Origin: Flavobacterium nitrogenifigens
GTDB lineage: Bacteria; Bacteroidota; Bacteroidia; Flavobacteriales; Flavobacteriaceae
Length of the DNA stretch: 64,000 bases
Direction of reading: 5' to 3'
NCBI RefSeq assembly: GCF_003254565.1
Contig: NZ_QJRI01000160.1
Coordinates: 23,542-87,541 of the forward strand
Every line of letters begins with the position of its first letter. Position 1 is the stretch's first letter. The position numbers were made by a program, and so were the translations under genes. The notes beneath the pieces are model-generated. The model was not told where the DNA came from. It ran no database searches and was given only the letters and a program-made list of their open reading frames with translations. This document shows, one piece after another, positions 18,301-27,211 of this stretch.

Positions 18301-18527
18301 CCTCCATCGGCATCTGTTGCTGTTTTCTGATTGGTTCCTTTAAGCTGGACATTCACCCCAAAAAGAGGCTGGCCATCTGTTTCCGATGTGACAGTGCCCT
18401 TAATTTTTTTCTGGTCAGAATTTTGGGCTGACATCAATCCGGCATACAATAGCATCGCTATTACGATGCCTGCATTAAAAAGACTGCAGCTGCGCTTTTT
18501 AATGCATCGCATTTTTTTTTCATTCAT
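15339..18527 (-). CDS. SusC/RagA-like TonB-dependent transporter, xyloglucan PUL
   Basis: A 1062-residue outer-membrane transporter. After a signal peptide come a carboxypeptidase-D regulatory-like domain (about 42-110), a TonB-box-like segment LNEVVVIGYG (about 118-126), the plug domain (with SSPLYVIDGV and LKDASATAIYG) and a long beta-barrel ending in GLNLGLTN. It is the first gene of the xyloglucan operon; upstream is a 405-nt gap shared with the divergent broken marR gene. It should import xyloglucan oligosaccharides into the periplasm with the SusD encoded next. Confidence 0.94.
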   Translation of the reverse strand: MNEKKMRCIKKRSCSLFNAGIVIAMLLYAGLMSAQNSDQKKIKGTVTSETDGQPLFGVNVQLKGTNQKTATDADGGFSITARVGETVVFSYLGFVKEEVKITDAELTIKLKEDLKALNEVVVIGYGKAKRKDLTGAISSISGDELRKTQPVTFDQALQGKVAGVVVQQTSGQPGGGVNIQIRGMSSFGSSSPLYVIDGVIIGQSFDSGNGTNPLATISPSDIESVDVLKDASATAIYGSQATNGVIVITTKRGKEGAPKITYEVSTGFQELIKQYPTMDLREYATFINQRAAVWGFDDRPEFANPKYLGKGTNWQEELFRKAPMVNHVLTLSGGSEKTQYLLSGSYFNQEGIALGSEFTRASVRLNLDNKTTSWLKLGTSLQLTHIDENVNSTGSNVIQEALSQTPDIPVRNADGSFAGEESSEGWIAKRVNPYALALINKNNPKRNQFFGNFYIDIAFTKDFSFRNEISGNFLYKTEDRFSPTYKFGLAEKVTNEAFYSYNQDYFTTFRSFFTYSKVFNKKYNFNALLGHEAQLTQFENVSAGRRNFISNNVTNIGSGDMTTATNGGTKGDSALESYFGRLNFIYDDRYLFTANIRADGSSKFAPDNRWVTTYSGAFAWKLNNEKFLKGSKIVNELKLRTGYGLTNNQNVRNNAYLSTLESVSTGLSGNAQMTTNIANPAVEWEKTKYGNIGLDAALFGWKLNLSVDVYNRMTDGLLMQIPLPLYSGTIVGYSPGAINAPYVNIGQVRNRGIDLHLSSKNMERGDFTWTTDFTLSHNKNKVMKLNTDGAFLPGYYGGDVVSRTVVGGSIGAFYGYKVDGVFATAEDFKNHALPTNTDGTVLPITPNSGGVWYGDLKFKDLNGDGVITEKDQTFLGSPVPQFQFGLGNTFTYKGFDLNIFFTANQGSEVVNGMRINGDNPLTNNGYLKSLKDHAVLALIDPNGSASDVNNVYVTNPETSIVGLKNNDSNRNNRFSDRYVENGSFIRCRNMTLGYSFPSEMMKKIHISSLRLYVNVNNPFLITSYTGMDPEVGSWNPLQAGIDNGFYPQSRSFTFGLNLGLTN

Positions 18528-18932
18528 AATTTGGTTGGTTAGGTATTAGTTAATAAGCTGGTTTGCCTCTTTAGAAAAACCCTTAGAGACAGGGAACAAA
18601 TTAACAATAAAGACTAGCCAAACTACGGTTCTATTTGTATCAAAAAAAGGGTCTAATTGTAATTATTACAGAACTTATGACAAAAAAAAGCTGCTATTTA
18701 TTTTATTAAAATATTTTATATCTTAATTTTTTATGATATTATCAATACAAAATACTAAATCAATAATACCTCAGAAAGCAGCTTATGCAAAAGGATTCGT
18801 GATATACCCATTATAAAGCCTAAGAGTAGGTTTAGCAGACAAAACATCGGCTCTTCTAAAAAACGCAATCTTTAAAAAGCCAAACTGCTATTTCAATAAT
18901 TCACTTATCTTTTCCACTAAGATATTTAGCAA
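18528..18932. promoter_or_regulatory. Divergent intergenic region before the xyloglucan susC
   Basis: This 405-nt AT-rich stretch must hold the xyloglucan operon promoter (minus strand) and the promoter of the broken marR gene (plus strand). I found no perfect TTG-N19-TAnnTTTG match in it. I also found no copy of the 21-bp repeat seen before GH3, susC at 27350 and GH16, and no ACAATCGGTTGT-like site, so this PUL seems to have a different regulator. Near 18690 and 18776 the short inverted pieces AAGCTGCT and AGCAGCTT lie about 80 nt apart. Confidence 0.5.
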
Positions 18933-19401
18933 ATGAGAGAAATTATTATAACTGATTTACTGTTAAGTTTTCAGGCTGCGAGCAGAAAGTATTCTGATGC
19001 ATCTGCATTTATGCATGCTGCGATTGCACGAAAAGCAGGGCTTTCGGGAACCGACCACAAATATTTTAGGGCTTATTCTTCCCTACAAATCTACAACCGC
19101 GGGAGAAATTTCAAAACTTACAGGTTTAAGCACAGGTGCCGTAACGGGATTAATAGACCGATTGGAAAAAATGAAGCTCGTGGAAAGGCATTTCACCAAA
19201 GAAGACCGAAGAAAGGTCATCATTGTTCCAAATGTCGAAAACAGCATGAAACTTCTTAAGCCGTTTTTTGATGAACTGCAGCAGAAAACTATGGCATTGC
19301 TTGCCACTTTTTCAGAAGAGCAGATCAAAACTATAGAAAGCTATTTTATTAAAGCCACAGCCATAATGGAAGAAACAAAAGATAATTTAAACAAAAAATA
19401 A
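18933..19401 (+). pseudogene. MarR-family transcriptional regulator, broken by a +1 frameshift
   Basis: The N-terminal part (from ATG 18933: SRKYSDASAFMHAAIARKAG, then LSGTDHKY) and the C-terminal part (LGLILPYKSTTAGEISK to the stop at 19399-19401) are in different frames. Together they make a normal MarR protein of about 155 residues: helical dimerisation region, winged helix (TAGEISKLTGLSTGAVTGLI) and wing (KEDRRKVIIV). Removing one T from the TTTT run at 19064-19067 joins TDHKY directly to LGLILP. A shorter frame from an internal ATG at 18997 exists, but its first 21 residues do not look like MarR. The next gene starts 1 nt after the stop and is also frameshifted. It is either a real pseudogene or an indel error in the assembly. 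Confidence 0.8.
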
Positions 19402-19402
19402 T

Positions 19403-19905
19403 ATGGGAGGTCTTACTGCAAATTACCTGACTAGAGCTGAAATATGGCTCTGCATCACCACGCTTATCTATTTTTTAATGAATGGCGCTCAGATTTTCGA
19501 AACTCTGGTTTTTGTGCCTAAATGGACCGAATCGGCGCCTGAAAATTTTAAGCTTCTGCTTGATGGAAAAGGCGCAAGCCTGAAAGTTTTCTGGATTATA
19601 TTTCATTCTCTGCATGAAATCGCCTTTATCCTTGCCATTATTTTCTGCTGTAAATTGACCCTGTCAGAAACTGGCTTTTAGTTTTATTTGCTGCACATTT
19701 TGCAGTTAGAGCATGGACGCTTTCCTATTTTGCACCAAACATCATTGATTTTCAAAAAATAGCAGAAAACCCTTCACTTGCAAAGGATCTTGCAAAACGA
19801 ACTTCCCTTTGGCAGACGCTCAATTATATCAGGGTTCCTATATTTCTTGCCATTTCCTGCGCATTAATTCCGCTCTGCATTAAATTATTCAGTCTAAGAG
19901 CATAA
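19403..19905 (+). pseudogene. Small integral membrane protein, broken by a frameshift
   Basis: The first part (19403-19681) encodes 92 residues starting MGGLTANYLTRAEIW with two hydrophobic helices (WLCITTLIYFLM and FILAIIFC), then stops. A different frame continues with WLLVLFAAHFAVRAWTLSYF and ends IFLAISCALIPLCIKLFSL at a stop at 19903-19905, adding two more hydrophobic helices. Adding one base in the AAATT stretch at 19652-19656 would join them as CKIDPVRNWLLV, giving about 168 residues with four membrane helices. I do not recognise the family. It forms a bicistron with the marR remnant and is followed directly by a terminator, so it may have been the regulator's target. Confidence 0.7.
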
Positions 19906-19906
19906 C

Positions 19907-19941
19907 AAAAGGCAGTGTAGATTTACACCGCCTTTTGTTTT
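19907..19941 (+). terminator. Intrinsic terminator after the MarR/membrane-protein pair
   Basis: AAAAGGC-GTGTA (19907-19919, with one internal mismatch) pairs with TACAC-GCCTTTT (19924-19936) around GATT and runs into TTTTGTTTT. It starts 2 nt after the stop codon of the membrane protein. Confidence 0.85.
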
Positions 19942-20063
19942 ATGCTAATTAGGTTCCTTTTTTATCATTGCACTGATATTTTATAAAAAGCATAGCTTAG
20001 AAAACACTCATGCAGTCTAATGCCGCTTATCTTTTGTTCTTGCTTATCTCGAAGGCTGAAAAT

Positions 20064-20128
20064 GCATCATTTGTCGCACATAATGCTTCAAATTTATTAC
20101 CCAGACTGCTTTGCTAAAAGTACATTTA
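20064..20128 (+). promoter_or_regulatory. Probable HTCS operator and promoter of the GH3 gene
   Basis: A 21-bp unit at 20064-20084 (GCATCATTTGTCGCA, then CATAAT) is followed directly by a weaker unit at 20085-20105 (starting GCTTCA), then exactly 15 nt later by TACATTTA (20121-20128), one base off TAnnTTTG. The first unit matches GCnnCAnnTGTnGCA, shared with the regions before susC at 27350 and GH16 at 35676, with identical unit length and gap. It lies 123 nt before the GH3 start. The rest of the 345-nt gap after 19905 holds the terminator above and nothing else I could identify. Confidence 0.7.
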
Positions 20129-20250
20129 CAGCCTTTAATTTTCTGCCCATGCCATTCTAAGATGATTTTTTGGCATTGAATATAAACTGCGCAGAAAAAC
20201 AGCATTAGAAAGTGACCTAATTTAATCTCAATAATAAAATTAAAACCGTA

Positions 20251-22533
20251 ATGATGAAAAAGCAAATGAAACGATACGCATTTTTACTGCTGGCAATTTA
20301 TGGAACCAGTTATGCACAGACAAAAAAATATCTTGACCCGACCAAACCGACAGAAGAGAGAATTTCGCTTTTAATGAAAGAAATGACATTGGAAGAAAAA
20401 GTTGGCCAAATGAATCAGTACAACGGTTCATGGGATGTTACCGGACCTAAACCTGAATCGGGCTCTAATGAAGAAAAATACAATAATATCAAAAAAGGAT
20501 GGGTTGGCTCCATGCTAACTGTTCGAGGCGTAAAAGAAGTGAGAGCCGTGCAAAAAATTGCTGTTGAAGAAACCCGTCTTGGCATTCCGCTCCTTTTTGG
20601 TTTTGATGTAATCCACGGCTACAAAACCTTAAACCCAATTCCATTGGCTGAAGCTGCCAGCTGGGATTTGGAAGCCATTAAAAATTCGGCTGGCGTAGCT
20701 GCTTTAGAAGCATCTGCTTCTGGATTAAACTGGACTTTTGCCCCTAATGTGGATATCTCAAATGATGCAAGATGGGGAAGAGTTATGGAAGGCGCCGGTG
20801 AAGACCCTTATTTGGGAAGTAAAATTGCCACAGCAAGAGTTAAAGGTTTTCAAGGCGAGCGTTTTGACCATACCAAAATCATCGCCTGTGCAAAACATTT
20901 TGCCGGTTATGGTTTTGTAGAAGCAGGCCGAGATTACAACAGTGTAGATATGAGCAATTCTAAACTATACAATACGGTGCTGCCTCCTTTTAAAGCGGCA
21001 AGCGACGCAGGAATCCGAACTTTTATGAATTCATTCAATACCTTAAACGGCATTCCCGCTACAGGAAATGTTTTTTTACAGAGAGATATTCTAAAAGGCT
21101 CATGGGGATTTAAAGGATTTGTGGTTTCTGATTGGGCATCAATAGCCGAAATGATCACACATGGCTATGCCGCAGATCGTGCCGATGCGGCTAAAAAAGC
21201 GGCTCTCGCAGGTTCTGATATGGATATGGAATCGAATATATATGTTACAGAACTGGCTAAACTGGTAAAAAATGGATCGGTAAAGGAAAGCGTGATTGAT
21301 GATGCCGTGCGCAGAATCCTTCGCGTGAAATTTGAACTGGGCCTTTTTGACGACCCTTATAAATATTGTGACGAAGCTCGCGAAAAATCAGATATTGGCA
21401 GCAAAGCAAACAACGACGATGTTCTGGATATGGCCAAAAAATCGATTGTGCTATTAAAAAATGATAAAAATCTTCTGCCTTTAAAAAAATCGGGCGCTAA
21501 AATTGCTTTAATCGGCGCTTTGGCCAATGATAAAAACAGCCCTCTGGGAAGCTGGAGAATCGCCGCTGATGACAACACCGCAGTATCGGTTCTGGAAGGA
21601 ATGCAGCAATATAAAAACAGCGCATTAGTTTATGAAAAAGGGACTGATGTCGCTACAAACAAGCAATCCTTTTTAGACGAAGTGAAAGTCAATACCACTG
21701 ATTTTTCCGGATTTGAAGCGGCAAAAAAAGCGGCAAAAGAGGCTGAAATTGTGGTAATGGTGCTGGGCGAAATAGGCTTTCAAAGCGGTGAAGCGCGCAG
21801 CAGAACAGAATTGGCGCTTCCAGGAAATCAGCAGCAATTGTTAGAAGAGGTTTATAAAGTAAACCCAAATATTGTTTTAGTCTTAAACAACGGACGTCCT
21901 TTGTCCATACCGTGGGCGGCAGAACATATACCTGCTATTGTTGAAGCTTGGCAATTGGGAACGCAATCTGGCAATGCGATTGCACAGGTTTTGTACGGAG
22001 ACTATAATCCGAGCGGCAAGCTGCCGATGTCCTTTCCAAGAAACGTAGGCCAATGCCCTATCTATTACAATCTGTACAATACCGGAAGGCCTACAGACAA
22101 AGACAATAATGTTTTCTGGTCGCACTATTCTGATGTCGAGAAAACTCCTCTATACCCATTCGGCTATGGATTAAGCTATACTTCTTTTGACTATAAAAAC
22201 CTGAAAATTTCAAAACCTTCTTTTCAAAAAGGGGAAAAAATAGAAATCTCTGTCGATGTGGCCAATACAGGAAAGTTTGATGGAAAAGAAATCGTCCAGC
22301 TCTATATAAATGATCCTGTTGCCAGCATTGCAAGACCTGTAAAAGAATTAAAAGGCTTTGAGCTGATTGAATTAAAAAAGGGAGAAACCAAAACAGTCCA
22401 ATTTATCCTAACAGACAAAGAACTTGGCTTTTATGACAACGACGGCAAATTTTTAGTAGAACCCGGCCAATTTAATATTATGGCGGGCTGGAATTCCAAT
22501 AATGGGCTTACCGGTAAATTTGAGCTAAAATAA
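20251..22533 (+). CDS. bglX: GH3 beta-glucosidase (BglX-like)
   Basis: A 760-residue exported enzyme (signal peptide ending GTSYAQ). Domains: GH3 N-terminal TIM barrel (about 25-370), GH3 C-terminal alpha/beta sandwich (about 405-620) and a fibronectin-III-like domain (about 665-750). The nucleophile is Asp294 in GFVVSDWAS; the probable acid/base is Glu514 in FQSGEARSR, where BglX-type enzymes place it. The length matches E. coli BglX (765). It should release glucose from non-reducing ends of beta-gluco-oligosaccharides in the periplasm. Its promoter carries the same repeat as the HTCS-linked susC and GH16 genes, tying it to that regulon more than to the xyloglucan operon, although it could serve both. 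ATGs at 20251, 20254 and 20266 are all possible starts. Confidence 0.92.
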   Translation: MMKKQMKRYAFLLLAIYGTSYAQTKKYLDPTKPTEERISLLMKEMTLEEKVGQMNQYNGSWDVTGPKPESGSNEEKYNNIKKGWVGSMLTVRGVKEVRAVQKIAVEETRLGIPLLFGFDVIHGYKTLNPIPLAEAASWDLEAIKNSAGVAALEASASGLNWTFAPNVDISNDARWGRVMEGAGEDPYLGSKIATARVKGFQGERFDHTKIIACAKHFAGYGFVEAGRDYNSVDMSNSKLYNTVLPPFKAASDAGIRTFMNSFNTLNGIPATGNVFLQRDILKGSWGFKGFVVSDWASIAEMITHGYAADRADAAKKAALAGSDMDMESNIYVTELAKLVKNGSVKESVIDDAVRRILRVKFELGLFDDPYKYCDEAREKSDIGSKANNDDVLDMAKKSIVLLKNDKNLLPLKKSGAKIALIGALANDKNSPLGSWRIAADDNTAVSVLEGMQQYKNSALVYEKGTDVATNKQSFLDEVKVNTTDFSGFEAAKKAAKEAEIVVMVLGEIGFQSGEARSRTELALPGNQQQLLEEVYKVNPNIVLVLNNGRPLSIPWAAEHIPAIVEAWQLGTQSGNAIAQVLYGDYNPSGKLPMSFPRNVGQCPIYYNLYNTGRPTDKDNNVFWSHYSDVEKTPLYPFGYGLSYTSFDYKNLKISKPSFQKGEKIEISVDVANTGKFDGKEIVQLYINDPVASIARPVKELKGFELIELKKGETKTVQFILTDKELGFYDNDGKFLVEPGQFNIMAGWNSNNGLTGKFELK

Positions 22534-22599
22534 AACCAGAAAAATAAAATCCAAAGAATAATTCTCTAAACAAGAACAAAATATCCTTTAAATTTATAT

Positions 22600-22647
22600 A
22601 TCCTGAGTACGATAATTCCTTAATTGGTTCATAATCGCACTCAGGAT
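22600..22647 (+). terminator. Stem-loop after the GH3 gene
   Basis: ATCCTGAGTACGAT (22600-22613) and ATCGCACTCAGGAT (22634-22647) form a 14-bp stem with one mismatch and a 20-nt loop, 66 nt after the GH3 stop. A short T run (TTTT) follows. It is the likely end of the GH3 transcript before the HTCS gene at 22772. Confidence 0.6.
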
Positions 22648-22771
22648 TTTGGCAATATGGCAGATTTGAATAAAAAAAAATAAGTGTTCAAATTAGTTTT
22701 ATTAATATTGTTTCCCATATCCTAAAAAAATCCACTTAAACAAATCGGATAATGCATACTGTTATATCTAA

Positions 22772-25700
22772 ATGAAAAAGACAACTTATATCCTTATGTG
22801 CTTCTTTAGCATTGCAAACTCGCTGTTCTCGCAAGGCAAATTTGACAGCTACCAGTTTAGAAGCATACAAGAGACCGCTTCAAAACGGGCTGTTTCTTCC
22901 ATCATTCAGGATAAAAATGATTTTATATGGATCGGCACAAGCGGTGCTGGCCTATATAGATACGATGGCGTAAATTATTTCGGATATAAATACGAGAACA
23001 AACCTGGTTCGGTAAACAGCAATTTTATCTATTCTACGTTTATAGATTCCAAAAATAACCTCTGGGTGGGCACTGATCAAGGGTTATGCTTATATAACAG
23101 GGATTTGGATAACTTTACCCGAATCAACATTGAGGATGCCATAACACAAGGATACACGCAGCCCATCACTATAAAAACAATTATTGAAGACAACAGCGGC
23201 AATCTATACTTAGGCGCTTACGGTTTTGGGCTATTCAAACTCAACATCAAAACCTTAAAGGCTTCTTTAGTGCATTCAAAAGTGCTCGACAAACCCAATT
23301 TTCTCATAAAATCTTCGGTTAAAAACAAACAGGGAACTATTTATTTAGGAACCAGTTACGGGCTTTTAGAAATTGACGCCAATGGAAAAGCCAAACAGGT
23401 TTATAAAGACAGATTTAAACGCGAACCTCTCACTAACGACATTGAAAGTCTTGTTATAGACAAATTTGGATACCTATGGATGGGCACAACCGAAAACGGC
23501 CTGATAAAAATTAAGCCTGAAACAGATAATTATCGGTTTGAAAACTACGCCATTACCAAAAATAAAATCCTATCAATCGTGCAAAGCAGTTTGGGCTACA
23601 TTGTCTGCGGCACCGAAAATGATGGGTTGCTTGCTGTAAATTATAAGGGAGAAGTGCTAAAAAAGTACCTGCACAGCAAGTACAATAGCGCCAGCTTAAA
23701 ATCCAATTCGGTTTGGTCCTTGTACGAGGACAAAGAAAAAAGACTCTGGCTAGGATATTTTAACAAAGGGCTTGGCGTTTTTGACAAGCCCAATAATAAA
23801 TTCAACTCGCTGGAATCGCTTGCCAGCAATGAAAATTCCCTGCAGACAAGCTATGTCACTTCGGTTGCAAAAGACAAAAAAGGAAACCTGCTCATTAGCA
23901 ATGAAGGAGGAGGACTTGACATATATAACCTTGCCAATAAAAGCTACATTCACGTTAACAAAACAAACCAAAATTATTATTCAGGTCTGGATGCTGTCGA
24001 TATTCAAGCCATTTTTATAGACAGCAGACAAAACATATGGCTTGGAAGCTGGGATCGCGGCATCTATTTCTTAAAAAACGGAACTTCAAGATTTATAAAC
24101 TATAATACAGCAAATACGCCTGGATTAAAATCAAATCGGATTTTCAGTTTTTCTGAAGATTCAAAAGGCCGAATCTGGATCGGAACTTTTATAAAAGGAC
24201 TTCATTATTTTGATAATAAAAACAGCACATTTGTACACTGCGATTCGGAACCGTTTATCAAAAACGGTTTGGATAATGCTTTCATCCGTAAAGTTTTTGT
24301 GGACTCTGATAATGTTTTGTGGGTCGGTACAATCTTAGGATTATATAAAATCAATATAAAAGACGAAGCTGGCTTCAAAGTGGCAAAAATGCGCGATGCC
24401 ATGTTCGGAGGCATAAATAAGAACAATAGCATCCAAACTATTCTATCTATTTATGAATCTAATGACAAAACGATATGGATAGGAACAGATGCTCAAGGCC
24501 TGTTTAGCTACAGCAAAAAAAACAGGACATTCTCCAATTATGATGATTTTCCCGGATTTGAGGAAAAATCAATTCGCGCTATAATTTCAGACAATAATGG
24601 CGCTTTATGGGTAAGCGGCGGATCCGGGCTTACAAAACTTGATCTTAAAAACCGAAAAAGCACCAACTTCAATAAAGATGATGGTCTTATTGATAACGAT
24701 TTTAACAACAATGCTGTTTATAAAGACGGGAACGGAGAACTTTATTTTGGAGGTTATGAAGGAGTCAATTATTTTAATCCAAACGAAATTAAAAAAGCAG
24801 AAAAAGCCCCGCGCCTTTATTTCAGTGATTTTAAATTATTCAATAAATCAGTAAAGCCAAATGAAGAAGGCTCGCCATTAAGCAAGGTAATTTCACAGAC
24901 TAAAGAAATTGCGCTTAATTACACGCAGTCTGTTTTTACCATCGAATATGTGGGAATCAATTATAATTATTCTAAGAAAAACCAATATGCGTATTATCTC
25001 GAAGGCTTTGAAAAAGACTGGAACTATGTAGGAAATAACAGAACAGCAACCTATACCAATCTGGCTCCGGGAAATTATACCTTTAAAGTAAAATCGGCCA
25101 ACGCGGACGGCACTTGGAGCGGCAATCAATTAGAACTGAAAATAAAGGTGCTTCCCCCTTGGTGGAAAACCATTTGGGCTTATCTAATCTATTCTTCTAT
25201 TTTAATTTTCCTGATCCTTTATCTTAACAAGATCTATCAAAACCGTTTCAAAGCGAAACAGGCTATCATTCTGGAAAAGGAAAAGAACATTCAATTGGAG
25301 AAATTAAACAATAAAAAACTGCAGTTTTTCACCAATATCTCGCATGAATTCAGAACTCCTTTAACGCTGATCATTAATCCGCTGGAAGACATTTTAAAAA
25401 GCAAAAAAATATCTCCTGAGATCCACAATAAATTAAAAATAGTGCACAAAAGCTCCGACAGGCTCTCCAGACTAATTAATGAGCTTATGGATTTTAATAA
25501 ATTGGAGTTTAATAAAATTTCGCTCCAAGCCAAGAAAGTCGAAGTCGTATCGTTTACAGAAGCCGTTATAGGCTACTTTTATGAAGAAGCCGCTGCCCGA
25601 AACATTGCTGTAAATTTTGAATCGTCCGCAGACGAGCTCGAAGATTGGCTGGATCCTAAAATGCTGGAAAAAATACTGTTTAATATTATTTCGAACGCAT

Positions 25701-26896
25701 TTAAATTTACCCCTGATAATGGTTCGATCCATATTTCCATAAACGCATCAGAGACCGAAAATGCACTGATAATTGACGGAAATAAAGTTCCATCTTTCTC
25801 GATAACCATTGCAGATACAGGTTCGGGAATACGAAAAAAAGATTTGAATAAAATTTTTGACCGTTTTTACCAAGTTAATAATCTCAATAAGGAATATTAC
25901 GGAAGCACAGGAATTGGCTTGGAGGTTGTAAAGGAATTTGTCGAACTTCATAAAGGAAAAATTGAAGTTGAGAGCCAAGTTGGCCAAGGCACAAGCTTTA
26001 AAATAACTTTTCCGCTAGGCAGCTCGCTATATAAAGGAAGTGAGGTCATCGATGAGAAATATAAAATAGAGAGTAAAAACGAACTTCTATCTGAACCTGT
26101 TCAAGATGAGATCGAATCCAATTCTGAAGCAGAAACCCAAAAAGCCTATACCGTTTTAATTGTAGAAGACAATACAGAGCTGAGAAATTATTTAAAACAG
26201 GAACTTAGCAAGTCATACAAAGTAATTACAGCCGAAAATGGCCAAAAAGGTTACGACCTTGCCGTACAGAAATTGCCTGATTTAATCATAACCGATGTCA
26301 TTATGCCAGTCATGGACGGACTGGAACTGTGCAAAAACATAAAAGGCGATTTAAAAACAAGCCATATTCCTTTATTGATGCTTTCTGCCAAAGCAATGGT
26401 AAAAGACCGACTCGAAGGCATCGATTCGGGGGCTGACATGTATTTAAGCAAACCTTTTGAACTGGACATTCTAAAATCGAGTCTGGCACAGCTTATCACT
26501 AGCAGACAGATTATGTTTAAGAAATTTTACAGCGGCATCACAAAGCAGGGGAAAGAAAAAACAACCTCGCTGGATAATGATTTCATCCAAAAAATTCTGC
26601 ATTTCATTAATGAGAACATCAGCGAGCCTGAATTGACGGTCGAACTCCTTTCTTCTAAAATCTTTTTAAGCAGAAGCCAGCTGTATCGAAAAATAAAAAC
26701 CTTAACGGGTGTTTCTGTCAATGAATTTATCCGAAATGTGCGATTAGAAAAAGCAAAACAGCTCATAGAACAGGGCAATAATAATATCAACGAAATAAGC
26801 TTCAAAGTAGGTTTTACTTCTCCCTCCTATTTTGCCAAATGCTATAAAATCAAATACGGCCATTTGCCCACTCAGGAAAAAAGAACCAAAGAATAG
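22772..26896 (+). CDS. Hybrid two-component system sensor/regulator (HTCS)
   Basis: A 1374-residue one-protein two-component system. In order: signal peptide (ending SLFSQG), periplasmic sensor of repeated Reg_prop propeller motifs (IWIGTSGAGLYRYDG, LWVGTDQGLCLYN and later copies) to about 700, Y_Y_Y domain (about 712-785), one membrane helix (about 797-822), HisKA with His858 in FFTNISHEFRTPL, HATPase with ADTGSGI, receiver domain with Asp1175 in IITDVIMP, and a C-terminal AraC-type helix-turn-helix (about 1270-1370). Every motif needed for function is present. Such proteins bind oligosaccharides in the periplasm and activate PUL transcription. It lies between GH3 and the SusC operon; the shared 21-bp direct repeats before GH3, susC and GH16 are the likely target. 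Confidence 0.96.
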   Translation: MKKTTYILMCFFSIANSLFSQGKFDSYQFRSIQETASKRAVSSIIQDKNDFIWIGTSGAGLYRYDGVNYFGYKYENKPGSVNSNFIYSTFIDSKNNLWVGTDQGLCLYNRDLDNFTRINIEDAITQGYTQPITIKTIIEDNSGNLYLGAYGFGLFKLNIKTLKASLVHSKVLDKPNFLIKSSVKNKQGTIYLGTSYGLLEIDANGKAKQVYKDRFKREPLTNDIESLVIDKFGYLWMGTTENGLIKIKPETDNYRFENYAITKNKILSIVQSSLGYIVCGTENDGLLAVNYKGEVLKKYLHSKYNSASLKSNSVWSLYEDKEKRLWLGYFNKGLGVFDKPNNKFNSLESLASNENSLQTSYVTSVAKDKKGNLLISNEGGGLDIYNLANKSYIHVNKTNQNYYSGLDAVDIQAIFIDSRQNIWLGSWDRGIYFLKNGTSRFINYNTANTPGLKSNRIFSFSEDSKGRIWIGTFIKGLHYFDNKNSTFVHCDSEPFIKNGLDNAFIRKVFVDSDNVLWVGTILGLYKINIKDEAGFKVAKMRDAMFGGINKNNSIQTILSIYESNDKTIWIGTDAQGLFSYSKKNRTFSNYDDFPGFEEKSIRAIISDNNGALWVSGGSGLTKLDLKNRKSTNFNKDDGLIDNDFNNNAVYKDGNGELYFGGYEGVNYFNPNEIKKAEKAPRLYFSDFKLFNKSVKPNEEGSPLSKVISQTKEIALNYTQSVFTIEYVGINYNYSKKNQYAYYLEGFEKDWNYVGNNRTATYTNLAPGNYTFKVKSANADGTWSGNQLELKIKVLPPWWKTIWAYLIYSSILIFLILYLNKIYQNRFKAKQAIILEKEKNIQLEKLNNKKLQFFTNISHEFRTPLTLIINPLEDILKSKKISPEIHNKLKIVHKSSDRLSRLINELMDFNKLEFNKISLQAKKVEVVSFTEAVIGYFYEEAAARNIAVNFESSADELEDWLDPKMLEKILFNIISNAFKFTPDNGSIHISINASETENALIIDGNKVPSFSITIADTGSGIRKKDLNKIFDRFYQVNNLNKEYYGSTGIGLEVVKEFVELHKGKIEVESQVGQGTSFKITFPLGSSLYKGSEVIDEKYKIESKNELLSEPVQDEIESNSEAETQKAYTVLIVEDNTELRNYLKQELSKSYKVITAENGQKGYDLAVQKLPDLIITDVIMPVMDGLELCKNIKGDLKTSHIPLLMLSAKAMVKDRLEGIDSGADMYLSKPFELDILKSSLAQLITSRQIMFKKFYSGITKQGKEKTTSLDNDFIQKILHFINENISEPELTVELLSSKIFLSRSQLYRKIKTLTGVSVNEFIRNVRLEKAKQLIEQGNNNINEISFKVGFTSPSYFAKCYKIKYGHLPTQEKRTKE

Positions 26897-26929
26897 CAGA
26901 ATATCCATAATTAAACATCAAATGGCAGA

Positions 26930-26961
26930 GAGCTTCGGTTTACACCGAAGCTCTTTTTTTT
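26930..26961 (+). terminator. Intrinsic terminator of the HTCS gene
   Basis: GAGCTTCGGT (26930-26939) and ACCGAAGCTC (26944-26953) form a perfect 10-bp stem with a 4-nt loop, followed by eight T. It ends 65 nt after the HTCS stop. Confidence 0.92.
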
Positions 26962-27078
26962 GTCAGTGATTTTTTTCAAAATCGAAGCTTTACATTTTCA
27001 GCTGAAAATCAGCAAATAAAAATTAAACCCTTAATATTTTGAACAAACAATATTTTTTAGTCTAAAAAATTATCAATA

Positions 27079-27139
27079 CTTCAGAAGCTGTTTTAATGCC
27101 TACAGGGATTCATTTTAGCATTTACAGGGCTTCAGAAGC
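27079..27139 (+). repeat. Further short direct repeats before the plus-strand susC
   Basis: CTTCAGAAGC occurs at 27079-27088 and 27130-27139, and TACAGGG at 27101-27107 and 27123-27129 (22 bp apart). CTTCAGAAGC is itself nearly palindromic. They lie directly upstream of the 21-bp HTCS-type repeats and may be extra regulator contacts. The remaining parts of the 453-nt gap (26897-27349) hold the HTCS terminator and AT-rich leader. Confidence 0.5.
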
Positions 27140-27146
27140 GCTTTTT

Positions 27147-27211
27147 GCATCATCTGTTGCACAATATGCATCATCTGTTCTACAATGCAACAACTCTAGA
27201 ATATACTTTCG
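27147..27211 (+). promoter_or_regulatory. Probable HTCS operator and promoter of the susC-susD-SGBP-GH10 operon
   Basis: Two adjacent 21-bp units, 27147-27167 and 27168-27188, share their first 12 bases (GCATCATCTGTT) and an internal ACAAT. After exactly 15 nt comes TACTTTCG (27204-27211), close to TAnnTTTG. The spacing equals that before GH3 (20064-20128) and, on the other strand, before GH16 (35780-35716). Two tandem sites two helical turns apart, next to the core promoter, is what an AraC-type activator dimer such as the HTCS output domain would use. Confidence 0.75.

Noticed and set aside
18997..19401. A complete shorter MarR gene starting at the internal ATG
   Set aside because: The first 21 residues of this frame do not look like MarR, while the other frame gives the correct N-terminus up to TDHKY. 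A frameshifted gene explains both.
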